A stretch of 64,000 nt of DNA from positions 677,501-741,500 of the forward strand of contig JAWZYV010000750.1 in assembly GCA_038373885.1 (NCBI GenBank), in the 5' to 3' direction. Origin of the DNA: Cheiracanthium punctorium. Taxonomy: Eukaryota > Arthropoda > Arachnida > Araneae > Cheiracanthiidae. Positions 23,096 through 33,806 of this stretch are shown here, in pieces (position 1 is the stretch's first letter; each line of letters begins with the position of its first letter). Both the position numbers and the translations under genes were made by a program. The notes beneath the pieces are model-generated. The model was given only the letters and a program-made list of their open reading frames with translations, was not told where the DNA came from and did not search any database.

Positions 23096-23506
23096 TTAAC
23101 CCTTAAACGCGCAGTGTTTCCGCTCAGTCAACACCAAACTCTGTCGTTTTGATTGTTGCCAGTCACGAAGAATAGATTTGATTTCTATAAAAATAGTTGC
23201 AGGTGACATAGCTCCACGAAAATCCTTTACTTTTTAGCACGCCGCCGTTGCCATCGCTCGACTTAACTACCAGCAAGATGGTGGACGATCGAAACTTTCG
23301 TCGCGTGCCACAGATCTAGAGACCCTCTTTTTGACGACACAGCCGGCCGTGCGGCACAGCCAGATGTCGTCAAAAAGAGGTTCTCTAGATCTGTGGCACG
23401 CGATGAACGTTCCGATCGTCCGCCATCTTGCTGGTAGTTAAGTCGAGCAATGGCAACTGCTACCCTTTTTTCAGCATTGGGAAAGCGTTGCGTCTCAAAG
23501 AGTTAC
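23096..23506 (-). mobile_element. piggyBac-like MITE, reverse (copy 9)
   Basis: Unit 2 counterpart of copy 5, with the same internal fusion and the same outer TTAC. Confidence 0.82.
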
Positions 23507-23825
23507 GTGTGTTAGGTGCGGTGTCTTGGGTGGAGGACTTTTAGGAGGTTCTAAAGCGTATTCACGTTAAATCTGGAGGGAACAGACCATAACTGTAGAG
23601 CAGTGGTTCCCAACCTGTTTTTAATCTCGACAGCTTTCAGATTTTTCAAATATGTTCGCGACCCCCCACTCTCTTCCATCCATCATGTTTGACCAATAAC
23701 ACAAAAAAAGAATAATGAAAAATATATCTTGAGATTTAAAAATGATTAATCTTTTTATTCCGTACGGATTATTATTAGGATGACTGAGGATGTATTTGGC
23801 TGACAAGTTATGTTATCCTTGGCTG

Positions 23826-23960
23826 CAGGCGCGTAGCCAGGAAAAAATTTCGGGGGGGGATATGAACTTATATGTGTATAAATAGACGGAATTTCATCAC
23901 TAATCCAAAAATTTCGGGGGGGGATATATCCCGTTATCCCCTCCCCTGGCTACGCCCCTG
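23826..23960. mobile_element. Small hAT-type MITE (GGCGTAGCCAGG ends)
   Basis: A 135-bp element with ends CAGGCGCGTAGCCAGG and CCTGGCTACGCCCCTG, flanked by the 8-bp duplication cttggctg at 23818-23825 and 23961-23968. A truncated relative is nested in another element at about 53127-53230. Confidence 0.85.
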
Positions 23961-24001
23961 CTTGGCTGAATCTTGTTCAAAGCCAACCGCATCTTGGACA
24001 T

Positions 24002-24334
24002 CTAATTTATTACTGGCTTTTGTCTTAATTTACAAAAGAGTTTAAATTCAACTTCACGCATGTAAGTGGATGCAAATGGCACTAACATTGGAAGCGAAAG
24101 CTTAGAAATGTTTGGATCTGAGTGACGCATAGCACACCAAAATTGAATTAAAGATTTTTCTTGGTATAAATCACGTGCTGAGGGGTCATTCTGCAAATTA
24201 AAAAATTCGTCCTGCGCTTCATCAGGAAGATCGGCGGCATCTAAAGATGTCTGAAGTGGATTTCGCACTAGTGTCGCCTCTTGTTCACTGTGAGCTCTGG
24301 GATATATTTTGAATTTCAGATTTAAGAGCTTCAA
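24002..24334 (-). pseudogene. hAT transposase C-terminal remnant (ZBED5/SCAND3-like)
   Basis: A frame with NDPSARDLYQEKSLIQFW followed by LPMLVPFASTYMRE. This is the conserved C-terminal dimerisation segment of Buster-type hAT transposases and domesticated relatives such as ZBED5/FAM200. The N-terminal two thirds are absent, so it is not active. Confidence 0.82.
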
Positions 24335-25102
24335 TGTGGTTAATAATTTCTCTCCTTAAATTAACTGCAATTTCTATTTCCGATACTTCTGCCTTAGTGC
24401 ACACGTTTTCAAAATTGGTTGACACTCCTAGATATACTTTACGACGTCACTTTTTGTAGATTTGATACAAGCGCCCTGATGAGAAAAAGGATTTTTACTT
24501 TACAAAGAAAAAAGGGAGAAAGTGTATCTCATGGCAGAGAAACATGGAAATATTTTGCCGTTCATTTCCTACAAAATCGGTCTGCGACGACCCCCCTGAA
24601 AAGGCATGGCGACGCACTTGGGGGTCGCGACCCCCCGGTTGGGAACCACTGCTCTAGAGCATTAGATCAACAGACGCGCACTGAAAACTCTAGCTACGTC
24701 TCTGTTCAATGGCCTATCCACTCAGCCATGGTAGGGCTCAGGCAGTTTTCATAATATGAGAAAACAAATTTAGATGAAAACAAATTCATTTAACAGAAAA
24801 TCGGTTTTAAATGCTAAGATTTGAAAGTTAAGAAATATTTGATAAATCTAATATTTGGTATCGGTTTGTATTAGTTAGACGGTTGAATAGATTTTCATAA
24901 CAACTAACCGGGAAGCATTCGTATTAAACATTTTGTTTTCAATAAAAAACTCTCATTAAAGCTGGTTTATTTGTTTGGAATCTGGAATGCTGCAGACAAT
25001 AGACAAAGGCTTCTTCAACCCTAGAAAGCCCTTCTGCAAGAGGGGTTAAAAAATTGAGCAATAAAAAGAAGGGATATTTCACCCAACGGTTTTAAAACTT
25101 AC

Positions 25103-25114
25103 CAGAAACTTCAT
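25103..25114 (-). CDS. Gene B exon 1 (MKFL)
   Basis: ATG AAG TTT CTG then GTAAG at 25098-25102, identical to gene A exon 1. It joins in phase 0 to 22079. Confidence 0.8.
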
Positions 25115-25176
25115 GCTTAAAGCTATAGAAAGGACTCGATAGTACAAGTATGATAGCGTGAGTGATGCTCATGGTT

Positions 25177-25184
25177 TTTATATA
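25177..25184 (-). promoter_or_regulatory. TATA box of gene B
   Basis: TATATAAA on the minus strand, 70 bp from ATG, as in gene A. Confidence 0.75.
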
Positions 25185-25729
25185 GTTCTCCCCATCTTTT
25201 TTTTAACTTTACTATTGCCTTCAAAACTAATGTGTTCTGACGTAGTATTGTTCTTGTTGCCTAACACTGGAATTCCACTTTCGCTAACATTAGTGACGCG
25301 TTGCGAAATATTTATAATTGATTATTTTTACTGCGTGCATACCTTTTCAAGATGATGGATATTATAGTAAAAATTTACATTGATTTCTCTGAGCTATTGT
25401 TTTGTAATGTGAATTCTGTCTCATCCTGTAATTTTACGCAACAGTATTTTTCCAAAGGAAATTGACTGTGACGTATATTTAGTAATATATAGGATAATGT
25501 TTGTATATTTGTTATATAAAAAAATATCTACTTCTTTCGAAATGGATGTGTGATCGCACAACAAAATTTAATTTCTGTTCTATTATTAAAATAATATTTT
25601 GCCCACTCTCTCTTTCTTTTTTAGTTTTTCTTTTCTTTCTTAACAAAACAATTTCCTTTATAGACCGTGCTCTGACGATCCGAAAGTGATATTCGGCAAT
25701 AAACATAATTAAGCAGTGCAATCAGTGGT

Positions 25730-26377
25730 ATACTTAATTAATTTGATGGCATGCATACCCTTTTAATGAAAGAACAAGAAAGATAAACCACGCTAAAAGC
25801 ATCGATTATAAAACGCTCTACAACACAACGATATTTTTACCTTAAATTTGGCGGTGTACTGTCCTTCAATCTGGGAAGATTTAGTAAATAAATCTAAAAA
25901 AAATGCTGTAATATCACTATATATGTAAGTTTGTAAGATCATGGAAAAGTACTTTTAAAAAGTTTTTCCCGTCGTTTAACTGAAGAGTAAATTTTCATAA
26001 ACATGCATGAACTTATTACATTATTTATGAACTGGATCAATATCTCTAAACTGCCAGGGATCGTAACGTAATTGAATTCTTTGGAGAGCTCCTGTAGAAG
26101 AGCTATTGATGATACAGACACTATTTACGATGGAGAAATGATTTTGTGATCCTTACTAACATATATTTCAACTTTGTTTTCTTTGAAAAAGCCGAATATC
26201 TCTAAAATACGGTTTAAAGAATGACTGCCCATAGAGCGTAATATGTTGGAATTCTGTTGGGTGTTTTTGTAAACGATCTACCAATTCTACGTGCACCATT
26301 TTCAATACAGGACCATGGTACAGTGTATAGGGATAACGTATAAAAATTTCGTAGTAATCGAAGCATATTTACAGAAG
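25730..26377. repeat. Dispersed repeat upstream of gene B
   Basis: Unit 2 counterpart of 15540-16052. It keeps an additional 150 bp that aligns with 30950-31080, confirming that this block belongs to a dispersed repeat also present at 30540-31150. Confidence 0.55.
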
Positions 26378-26769
26378 TTAACCCTTTGACACAGCTGGCT
26401 GTACCGGCACAGCCAGCTGCGTCAATAAAGGGTCTCTAGATCTGTGGCACGCGATGAACGTTTCGATCGTCGGCGATTTTGCTGGTAGTTAAGTCGAGCG
26501 ATGGCAACGGCTGCCCTTTTTTCAGCATTGGGCAATCTATCCAGCTGTTCTCGCATTCTTCCATTTTTCAGCAGATGTCAGTGCTCTTAAAAATAATTGC
26601 GACCATTTTTTTACGGAAAATGACGTGCTAAAAAGGAAAGGATTCTCGTGGAGCTATGTCACCCGCGCCTATTTTTATAGACATGAAATCTATTCTTCAT
26701 GACTGGCAACAGTCAAAACGTCAGAGTTTGGTGTTACCAGAGCGGGAACACTGCGCGTTAAAGGGTTAA
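26378..26769 (+). mobile_element. piggyBac-like MITE, left arm deleted (copy 10)
   Basis: TTAA at both ends. The left terminus runs straight into the central palindrome (ccctttgacacagctggc), so the left hairpin arm is gone. It marks the right edge of the tandem duplication. Confidence 0.85.
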
Positions 26770-26851
26770 AGTAGGAAGAGATAGACAAACCGAAATTATA
26801 AACACTTTTCAACCCTGTTAGAAAGCGTTAAACAATATTGCAATTTTTTAA

Positions 26852-27172
26852 ATGATGTCGGAATATTTAGCTATTCAAAATTCATTACATTTTTTCATTG
26901 TAAACTCAGTAGCATGCGAAGAATACTTCGAAGAAGACGAGCCACCCCACTCCCCCTCCTATTCTTTAATATTTGTTCTTAAAAATAAAAGAAAGGATGC
27001 AGGTGTAACTTGCTGTCCTCCATGGTTTGGAAAATGTAAAGGTAAATCTCTGCTTCTGCGCTCAGCGTTGCTTCCTAACTTGTGTCTGTATGCCTTTCCC
27101 TTCACAGACAGTTGCGCCCTTTCAAAGGTTCAAAAATCCTATGTTGGGAAAGTAACACTGAGAAAATGGTAG
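26852..27172 (+). CDS. Unrecognised ORF or possible exon, 106 codons
   Basis: An open frame with no recognisable family. Within it, a candidate exon runs from an acceptor-like AG at 26908-26909 (after a T-rich tract) to a donor-like AAG/GTAAAT near 27041. It would encode an acidic stretch (EEYFEEDEPPHSP) followed by a CC and a single C. No upstream exon or TATA box was identified. It may be chance. Confidence 0.2.
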   Translation: MMSEYLAIQNSLHFFIVNSVACEEYFEEDEPPHSPSYSLIFVLKNKRKDAGVTCCPPWFGKCKGKSLLLRSALLPNLCLYAFPFTDSCALSKVQKSYVGKVTLRKW

Positions 27173-27396
27173 AGATTACTTTCCCAGAATAAAAGTGAAT
27201 AGGTTAAGCCTAGGTTCAAGCAGTGATGTAGTCAAGGTCGGGATAACGGGGTCATAGCCCCTCCATATGAGGAATTTTTTGCCGTACATAATGTATATTC
27301 TTCACTCCTTTATCACTCACACTTATAGATATATGTGAGTTGCAGTAGTCGTAACCCCCATGAAAAATTTCTGGCTGGGCTCAAGTGATTAAACTA

Positions 27397-28160
27397 CAGG
27401 GTGGTCAAAAAGAAAGTTTACCGACATAATAACCTCTAGCGGCCGTTCTATTCAACCTATCGACATGAATTTTCAAATATAGCTTTTTGAAGGTATGCGC
27501 TCGAGATCCTGTGAGCGCCAAGTTAATAGCGCTATTGGTTACAGTTAAAGTGAGTAGAAACTCCAGATTTTCCATTGGCAACACCCTCTTTTTTGGTCTC
27601 AAAGTGTTCAGCGCACTCCAAAACCCCTAAAAACACTTTGGAATGGACATTCTGACCCAAAAAACGGAGCCGTAATCGCCGCGCCGAGCGTTAGCGATGG
27701 AAGTCGGGCACCAATCGCTGAGACCGTAGAAAGGGAGGGCCGAAACGGTTTCATTTGGCATTTTCCACATGTGTGCCCTCGCATCCAATGATACATTGCA
27801 TTCGGGAGACAGTGGACAGTGCAACCGAATGCAGCATTTCTCGCGGAATGTTTGCAATCTCTCGTCTGATTGAATCTTCCAATTCTCCGTTTTTTGGGTC
27901 AGAATGTCCATTCCAAAGTGTTTTAAGGTGTTTTGGAGTGTGCTGAACACTTTGAGACAAAAAAAAAACTGGGTGTTGCCAATGGAAAATCTCGCGTTTC
28001 TACTCACTTTAACTGTAACCATTAGCGCTATTAACTTGCCGCTCACAGGACTTCGAGCGCATACTTTCAAAAGGCTATATCTGAAAATCCATGTCGATAG
28101 GTTGAATAGAACGATAGCTAGAGGTCATTATGTAGGGAAACTTTCTTTTTGACCACCCTG
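27397..28160 (-). mobile_element. Tc1/mariner-type fold-back element with long inverted arms
   Basis: TA target sites at 27395-27396 and 28161-28162. The ends are CAGGGTGGTCAAAAAGAAAG and its complement. The arms of about 260 bp (27397-27660 and 27895-28160) are near mirror copies containing ttaatagcgctattgg-like and tccattggcaacaccc segments. The middle encodes, on the minus strand at 27755-27860, RREIANIPREMLHSVALSTV, which resembles the C-terminal end of mariner-like transposases. The catalytic core is lost. Confidence 0.75.
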
Positions 28161-28162
28161 TA

Positions 28163-29400
28163 CATGAAATCTTCTTCCTCTCTTCTTAATGTTCTTAACC
28201 TCCTGAACGTTGTCGGTTTGTATTTTACTCACATCAATCCATTCAGAGTTGAAAATGTTTAATTCATTTCTTTCATCGATTTCTTTAATCAATCTGCTTC
28301 GAAAAAATTTCTAACTTTCGTTTGTTTGTTTGTGTTGCTATGGCAAAGCTGCGTATGGTCTTTCTACCTAGAATGGGGGATGTGCCTTTGTCGAAGGACT
28401 TTCTATGGGGTTCTAACGCCTATTCACGTTACAGCTGTAGGAAACTTTTGTGAGGAGAATCGGTTTACAATTTTTCACAGATATATGCAGTATATTGTGG
28501 AAAAGAAGCTGCTTAAAAATTTGGAAAAAGTCTACCACTTGAAACTTTGAAAAATCTGTCCGTTTAGTGAATTTCGACTTAATTTGTTACGGTTTGAATC
28601 AACAGCAGAACAAACCCAATTCAAACCTGAACAACAGTGGGTATATTTTTCAATATTTTCCAACATGGATGAGAAACGTTGGATGATTTCGGCTTGCCTG
28701 TCTGTCCGTCTGTGCGAGCTCTGTACCGTACCATAAAATCCATTGAAAATAGTGTATGTAAAGCATTTATAATTTTCTACTGGAGCACAAAAAAAATTTC
28801 CAACACTTTACGTTCTATGGAAAGTGATTCTTTAAACCCTATTTTAAAGATATGAACCTATTTCAAACAAATAAAAAAAAAACGGTATATGTAATTAAGG
28901 ATTTCAAAATAAAGCTCTTCTACCGGAGCATTCAAAAATTTAAAAAAAAAAAATCGAATGCATTACTGTCCATAGCAGTTCAGCGACATTCATCCCTTTC
29001 AAGCACAATTCAATAAATACTTAAACGATTATATCCGCTTACTCTTCATTTAAAGGAAGTAAATAACAGTTAAAGCTCTTTTACAGGATCTCGCACAATT
29101 GTACATCTGCTTGGAGACTATCCTTAAAATCTTCGCTAAGTTTGACGACGATACACCTTCAAATATGGAGCAAGAAAGAAAGACTGTTTGTGTTGGAAAA
29201 TATTTCAAAATTTTTACCATGATTTATCTTTCTTGTTTGTAAATCAGTAGAACTTCTGCTTTTATCAGCTCTGTCATATGCCGATGATGTTGATGTGATT
29301 AGCTACTCTGGCGAGTCAGGTAGCTTCCAAGTACCCGGTTGTTCCGTAGTTTCTAAGGAAAACCTTGCAACGTGGATTTGCAACTTGCGTGCAAATCCAC
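28163..29400. other. No gene seen; partial SINE and AT-rich DNA
   Basis: A partial SINE core is at about 28325-28440. A stretch with tgtctgtccgtctg at 28696-28712 resembles other dispersed repeats here. Otherwise nothing recognisable. Confidence 0.5.
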
Positions 29401-29402
29401 GT

Positions 29403-30320
29403 ATACAGGGTGTCCCGGAACTTCGTGTACAAACTTAGAGGGGAGGTAGACGACATCGTTAGGATCCACAATTACATAGAAATGCACGGGCGAAAATCGA
29501 TAGGTGGCGTTGTACTCGAGCTATCAAGATCGGCACGTGTGGCTTCCTCATTGTCATATCTGCCAACTTTTGCGGTTATTTTTTCGAAAGATTATTTGTA
29601 CACTAATTCTTTTTTTTTCTTAGGGTGATTTGGTGTTTGTATATATCCAAATTTTCAATGTAAATTAAAACAGTTTGAAAGTTGTGGTCGATAATCTTAC
29701 AAAAAAACGGTAAAAGTTAGCAGGAATGTTAGTTCTGCTCTGTTTTATCGTACACCTACACTAGGGGTATCTGCCTAGGGGGTCGCTTGGGCCGAGGTAT
29801 TTTTAAGGGGTCCTAATGCTTATTTTTTTTACATCTGGCATGGGCGCCCATAGACATTTTTTGAGGGTGGGGGGGAACTTCAAAAAATTTTCTAGAGGGG
29901 GCAAATTTCAGAATTGTAAGAATTTGAGTTCCGATTTCGTATTGTAATGTATGTTTGTTTACATCATAACACAATATTCTAAATATCTTACGGGGGGGAA
30001 GTGACCTACCTTGCCCTCCCTTATGGACGCTCATGGCATCTGGAGAAAATCGCCCGAAACTCCAGACTGTTAGACCAACAGCCGCGCGACAGGCCCGAAT
30101 CCGGAACCTTCTCACTCCGGACATCTACCATGTTCAACACCTTATCCACTCATAGTAGAGCAGATATGACAACGAAGAAGACATGCGGGACGAACATGAG
30201 TGTTTACTTACAGCGCCACCTATCGATTTCCATCCATGCTTTCCTGTGTCATTAAAGTTCCTAACGATGTTGTCTACCTTCCTTACAAGTTTGTACACAA
30301 AGTTTCGGGACACCCTGTAT
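29403..30320. mobile_element. Tc1/mariner-type element hosting a SINE
   Basis: The ends TACAGGGTGTCCCGGAACTT and a complementary right end lie beside TA dinucleotides. Subterminal sequence (tagacgacatcgtta) is mirrored at 30262-30285. The interior contains a SINE (29745-30165), which in turn holds a 198-bp MITE (29839-30036). Confidence 0.72.
29839..30036. mobile_element. Small MITE inside a SINE
   Basis: The ends CATGGGCGCCCATAGAC and, in complement, CATGAGCGTCCATAAGG are flanked by catctgg on both sides (29832-29838 and 30037-30043). G-rich internal tracts are present. It interrupts the SINE at 29745-30165. Confidence 0.7.
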
Positions 30321-30539
30321 ATTCAGGAGATTTTCCAGTGCTAGTCATACAGTTTCAAGTTTCACTCTGAGGATGTGGTGGATTTAGAAAAGTTGTAAGA
30401 GAAAGTTGATTAGGGAGAGAGTGTTAGTGTGGAGAAAAGCATTTATCATAGAATCATAGAATAAGTGATTCTTAGTTTTTCTTCCCTTTATGTCCTTTTT
30501 AAATTTGAACACAGGCGCTAACCCTTTCCGCTGGCATCA

Positions 30540-31150
30540 ATAAAAACAACAAAGTCAAAATCTTGCAGCACGCATCGATTATAAAACACTTTCCTAAACG
30601 AAAAACTTATTGTGAGGTGATATTTTGGAGGTACACCAAAAAAGCCGTATATCGCTATCAATGTACCTTTGCAAAACCCTGTAAAAAGCTTAAATGTTGT
30701 TTTCATGTTTTAAATGAAGACTAAGCTGTTAAAAAAGAATTTTGTGCTGAGCTTGAAATGGGCGAATACCTCTAAATTGCCATGAACGTAATGCATTAGA
30801 GTCCTTTCCATTGCTCGTGTAGAAGAACTATAAATGCCGCATGACTATTTTCGAAAAAGGAAAGAATTATTTATCATCTTACTAACATTTCTCTATCTAT
30901 TGTTTCTATTATTTTATTGCAAGTAGACGAATGTTTCTAAAATGCACATTAAAGGTTAGAGTTTATGTATTGGAATTCTTTTAGGTGCTCATGTAAAAAA
31001 TCTATAAATGCTACATTCACAACTTTCAATTGATTATATGGTACAGTACATAGAAATATAATTGATAAATTGTTGTAATCGATTCATATTGACGTCAGTT
31101 GGAGCGCGAACGGACGGACAAACAGACAAACCAAAATCGAACGCTTTTCA
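30540..31150. repeat. Third, divergent copy of the gene A/B upstream repeat
   Basis: It shares ordered landmarks with 15540-16052 and 25730-26377: gcatcgattataaaacac, the gaacgtaatg block, actaacat, tggaattctttt and gtaatcgattcatatt. It ends near gacggacaaacagacaaacc, a tail also seen at 26780 and 58205. Confidence 0.5.
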
Positions 31151-31668
31151 ATCATGTTGGGAAGCGTTAAAACGATGCGGCAAGGAGCCAGGCAGCGCAA
31201 TGAGTTCTCTGAATGTATATGATCGTTCAGAGAACATTCAGCAACGTTCTGGGAACGTTAATAGACGATCAGAGAACATTGTTGTACTGCCTGTAGTCAG
31301 TACACAGGGCTATAGTGTTTCTGTTTGACTATCACACGTAGATGCATGCTTCACAGTTTGTCCTACAACTCTAGGTACAATACACATTCTAAAGACATTC
31401 AGTGTAGTACGTCATACGAACATCAGGAAAGCAAAAGTTAAAGGGTCGATACAGTTGCGGAAAAGCAGCGATTTGAATCCACAATACTGTGCGAATTCTC
31501 CCAGAATTTTAGTTCGAGCACATAAGATGGCTCGAGGGACCAAAGGAAACTGTAATTTTAGCAACTATTTTTCAGGTTTTATAAAATACTAATTATTTAA
31601 ATTTAAAAATAACTCCCCATGGCTCCACCGTTATTTTACAGTGATTTGGAGCATTAAATGCTTTATAA

Positions 31669-31828
31669 TTGTAGATACTGTTCCTTACCAATGACACAAA
31701 TTGCAGATACAGTTTCTCACTGCTGATACCTATTGTAGATACTGTTCCTTAGCAGTGATATAAGTCGTAGATACTGTTCCTTACAGCTAATACTATTTGA
31801 AGATGCGGTTACTTATTAAACCTTACCA
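31669..31828. repeat. 32-bp minisatellite, five units
   Basis: Units begin at 31669, 31701, 31733, 31765 and 31797, an exact 32-bp period. The core is ttgtagatactgttcctta with diverged second halves. There are no spacers and no associated genes. Confidence 0.85.
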
Positions 31829-31829
31829 A

Positions 31830-33806
31830 CAATTGATTGGTCTTTTACATTGAAACAAGTGATCTCTCAAATATCATTTAAGTGACCTGGACGGAAAAAT
31901 AATTGGTCCGACTACATTTTCAAGACTAATTGAGACGACTTTAGTTAAATGGGAAAGGACACTTCCGAAAACAAACCACGTTATCACTTTTTCACCTATT
32001 TATGCGCCATGGACAGAAAACGTAGTGATAAAAGACTTAAGTACTAGTGTTACCTTTTGGATATTTGCAAAGTAATTTCGACGGGATATTGTGATCAGTT
32101 GTTGGCACACAGAGATGAATTTCACACACTCGCTGGCAAACAAAGGAAAACAGAATTCTTCTATATCTGTATATGCAGTATCACTTGTCCTGGGGAAAAC
32201 CTAAGAAAGAAAAATCATGAAATTGTGCGCTCAATCATGGTTCAACTCAAAGGAAAATTCATCCAGTTCAGAAGGCGTTAAAAACATTTGGCAAATTGTG
32301 TCGCTGTCTAGGTGCCTAGATGCAATAACTATTTATGCGCCACTTTTCATTGCTCGTGTAGAAGAATTAAAAATGCCGCATAGACTACTTTTGAAAAAGT
32401 AATCGAATCGGCATCAGTTCTTAAGCTTAAATCGGCAAATCGAATCGGCTCAGTTCTTCGCCAATTTGCATTTTTTGCTCACCAGGAAAAAGCTTTGTTG
32501 GCTAAGCTGACAGACAGAGTCGTAGATAGGGTCATGTGCGCCCCTGGCAAAATTTTATTTTGCGATCCTAAAGAGTTCTTTTTATTTACTATTATGTAGG
32601 AAAAGTCTGCAAAATACGGCCTTCTGGGGCTTGCGTCCCTGGCAACTGCCTATCTGGGCAGCCTCTAGCCGAAGTCTTAGCCGAAAGATACCCGAAAGGA
32701 TTTTCGAAGTTTAGCCAGGAAAAGAGATAAGAATACAACCACGGAAACACGCCGAAATACAGAGAGTTTCACCTGCCGACTATCAATCTGGACACGAAAG
32801 ACAGGGTGGATATAGCCTATATTTATTATCAAACATTTAGAACACGAGCATGGGTTTTGGTGATGTTATAGCAATTCAGAAATGGCAATGAAAAAATGCG
32901 GTGGAATTTAAAAATGATTAGAAAGAAAGCGCGTTGAAGTAAGTGCATAAGACGATTACTACGAAATACAGTAAAAGTACGGATGCGTTAAGTTAAGTTG
33001 TATGATTATTAGTGAAATAAATGTTTTGTTTTGTTTAAAAACGTTGAAGTTAGTGTGTTGTCCTAACAATCGTTTGTGTTATAAGAAGGGAAAAAAGGTA
33101 AATTTCAAGTAAAAATCGTTTTTCTTTATATATTGATGTACTTTCATGTTTCCTTCTATAAGCTCCTTTATACAGAAGAAAAGAGATTTTTGTAACAAAA
33201 TAGACTTAAAAAATAATATGAAGCATTTATTTCAATAAAATATTGATTTTTAAACTGCTAAGAAAAAAATCGACTTACCCCTCTTGAAAAAGAAGAACAG
33301 TCCAAACTGTTCTGGTCCAAACTGTTTAACAAAGCCAGCAAATATATTAAATAATGTTGCTAAGTTAAAAAACCAGTTGGTGTAAATTGAAAAAAGATCA
33401 CTTTGGATAAACCACATGAAAGTAAATATCTATCCAGGTTAAATTTTCAACGGGACTGAGAACACCAATTTCCCGATGGAGCTGTGAGAATGCAAATGCA
33501 TAAAACTGCAGTGCGTACGAATGCGCAAAAAATATTCACAGCAACGGCCTTCCAGCAAAAATTTGAAGAAAACGAGGGCACTGCTTTGGTTTCGGCTAGG
33601 TCTTCTGCAGAGAAACAGAAGCAAGAAAGCGAGGAGGAGAAAGCAGCGTCCTTGACACAATGACACTTTGTCCACATGTCCAGAGAGCTATCCCCTGCTA
33701 GTTTGGGTGAAACCAAACACGGAATGTAGAGGTGATCTCAAATACATTTTTGGAGAAAGGGTCGCTATCCTCTGTACACCTACGGTGTGGAATGAAAAAA
33801 AATCTC
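31830..33806. other. No gene seen
   Basis: AT-rich DNA. Fragments at 32340-32400 (cattgctcgtgtagaagaa) match the repeat at 30810. Overlapping short ORFs at 33439-33716 are on the same strand in different frames with no recognisable domain. Confidence 0.45.

Larger units (their letters stand above)
23601..24651 (-). mobile_element. hAT element, Buster/ZBED-like, deletion derivative
   Basis: A 1,051-bp insertion with ends CAGTGGTTCCCAACCTG and its complement, flanked by the 8-bp duplication ctgtagag at 23593-23600 and ctctagag at 24652-24659 (one substitution). The unit 1 empty site ctctagag is at 13408-13415. It carries a C-terminal transposase remnant at 24002-24334 and a nested MITE at 23826-23960. 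Confidence 0.92.
23507..24745 (-). repeat. tRNA-derived SINE, split by a hAT
   Basis: Counterpart of 13322-13500. The two halves (23507-23600 and 24652-24745) are separated by the hAT at 23601-24651. The A-box-like block lies near 24714-24728 on the minus strand. Confidence 0.55.
22080..25102 (-). other. Intron 1 of gene B (about 3.0 kb)
   Basis: Bounded by GTAAG at 25098-25102 and a pyrimidine-rich acceptor at 22080-22090. It is less than half the length of the gene A intron. It contains MITE copy 9, a split SINE, and the hAT at 23601-24651 with a smaller hAT MITE inside. The segment at 22380-22450 repeats ttcctctttatttaattt, at the breakpoint of the segment missing relative to unit 1. Confidence 0.65.
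16053..26377. repeat. Tandem segmental duplication, unit 2
   Basis: Unit 2 lies directly after unit 1 in the same orientation. It is shorter because it lacks two intron segments present in unit 1 and the two hAT insertions. It has its own insertions, a Helentron-like element at 18292-19301 and a hAT at 23601-24651. It keeps about 150 bp at 26196-26345 that unit 1 lacks near 16015. The right edge is the MITE at 26378, whose left flank matches the left flank of the MITE at 16053. Confidence 0.85.

Noticed and set aside
27627..28152. Overlapping ORFs on both strands at 27627-28152
   Set aside because: They are frames through the inverted arms of a fold-back element. Only a short C-terminal transposase remnant is meaningful.
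31669..31828. CRISPR array
   Set aside because: Contiguous 32-bp units without unique spacers, in a eukaryotic transposon-rich context.
33439..33716. Two overlapping minus-strand ORFs
   Set aside because: They overlap in different frames, no domain was recognised, and there is no promoter or splice context.
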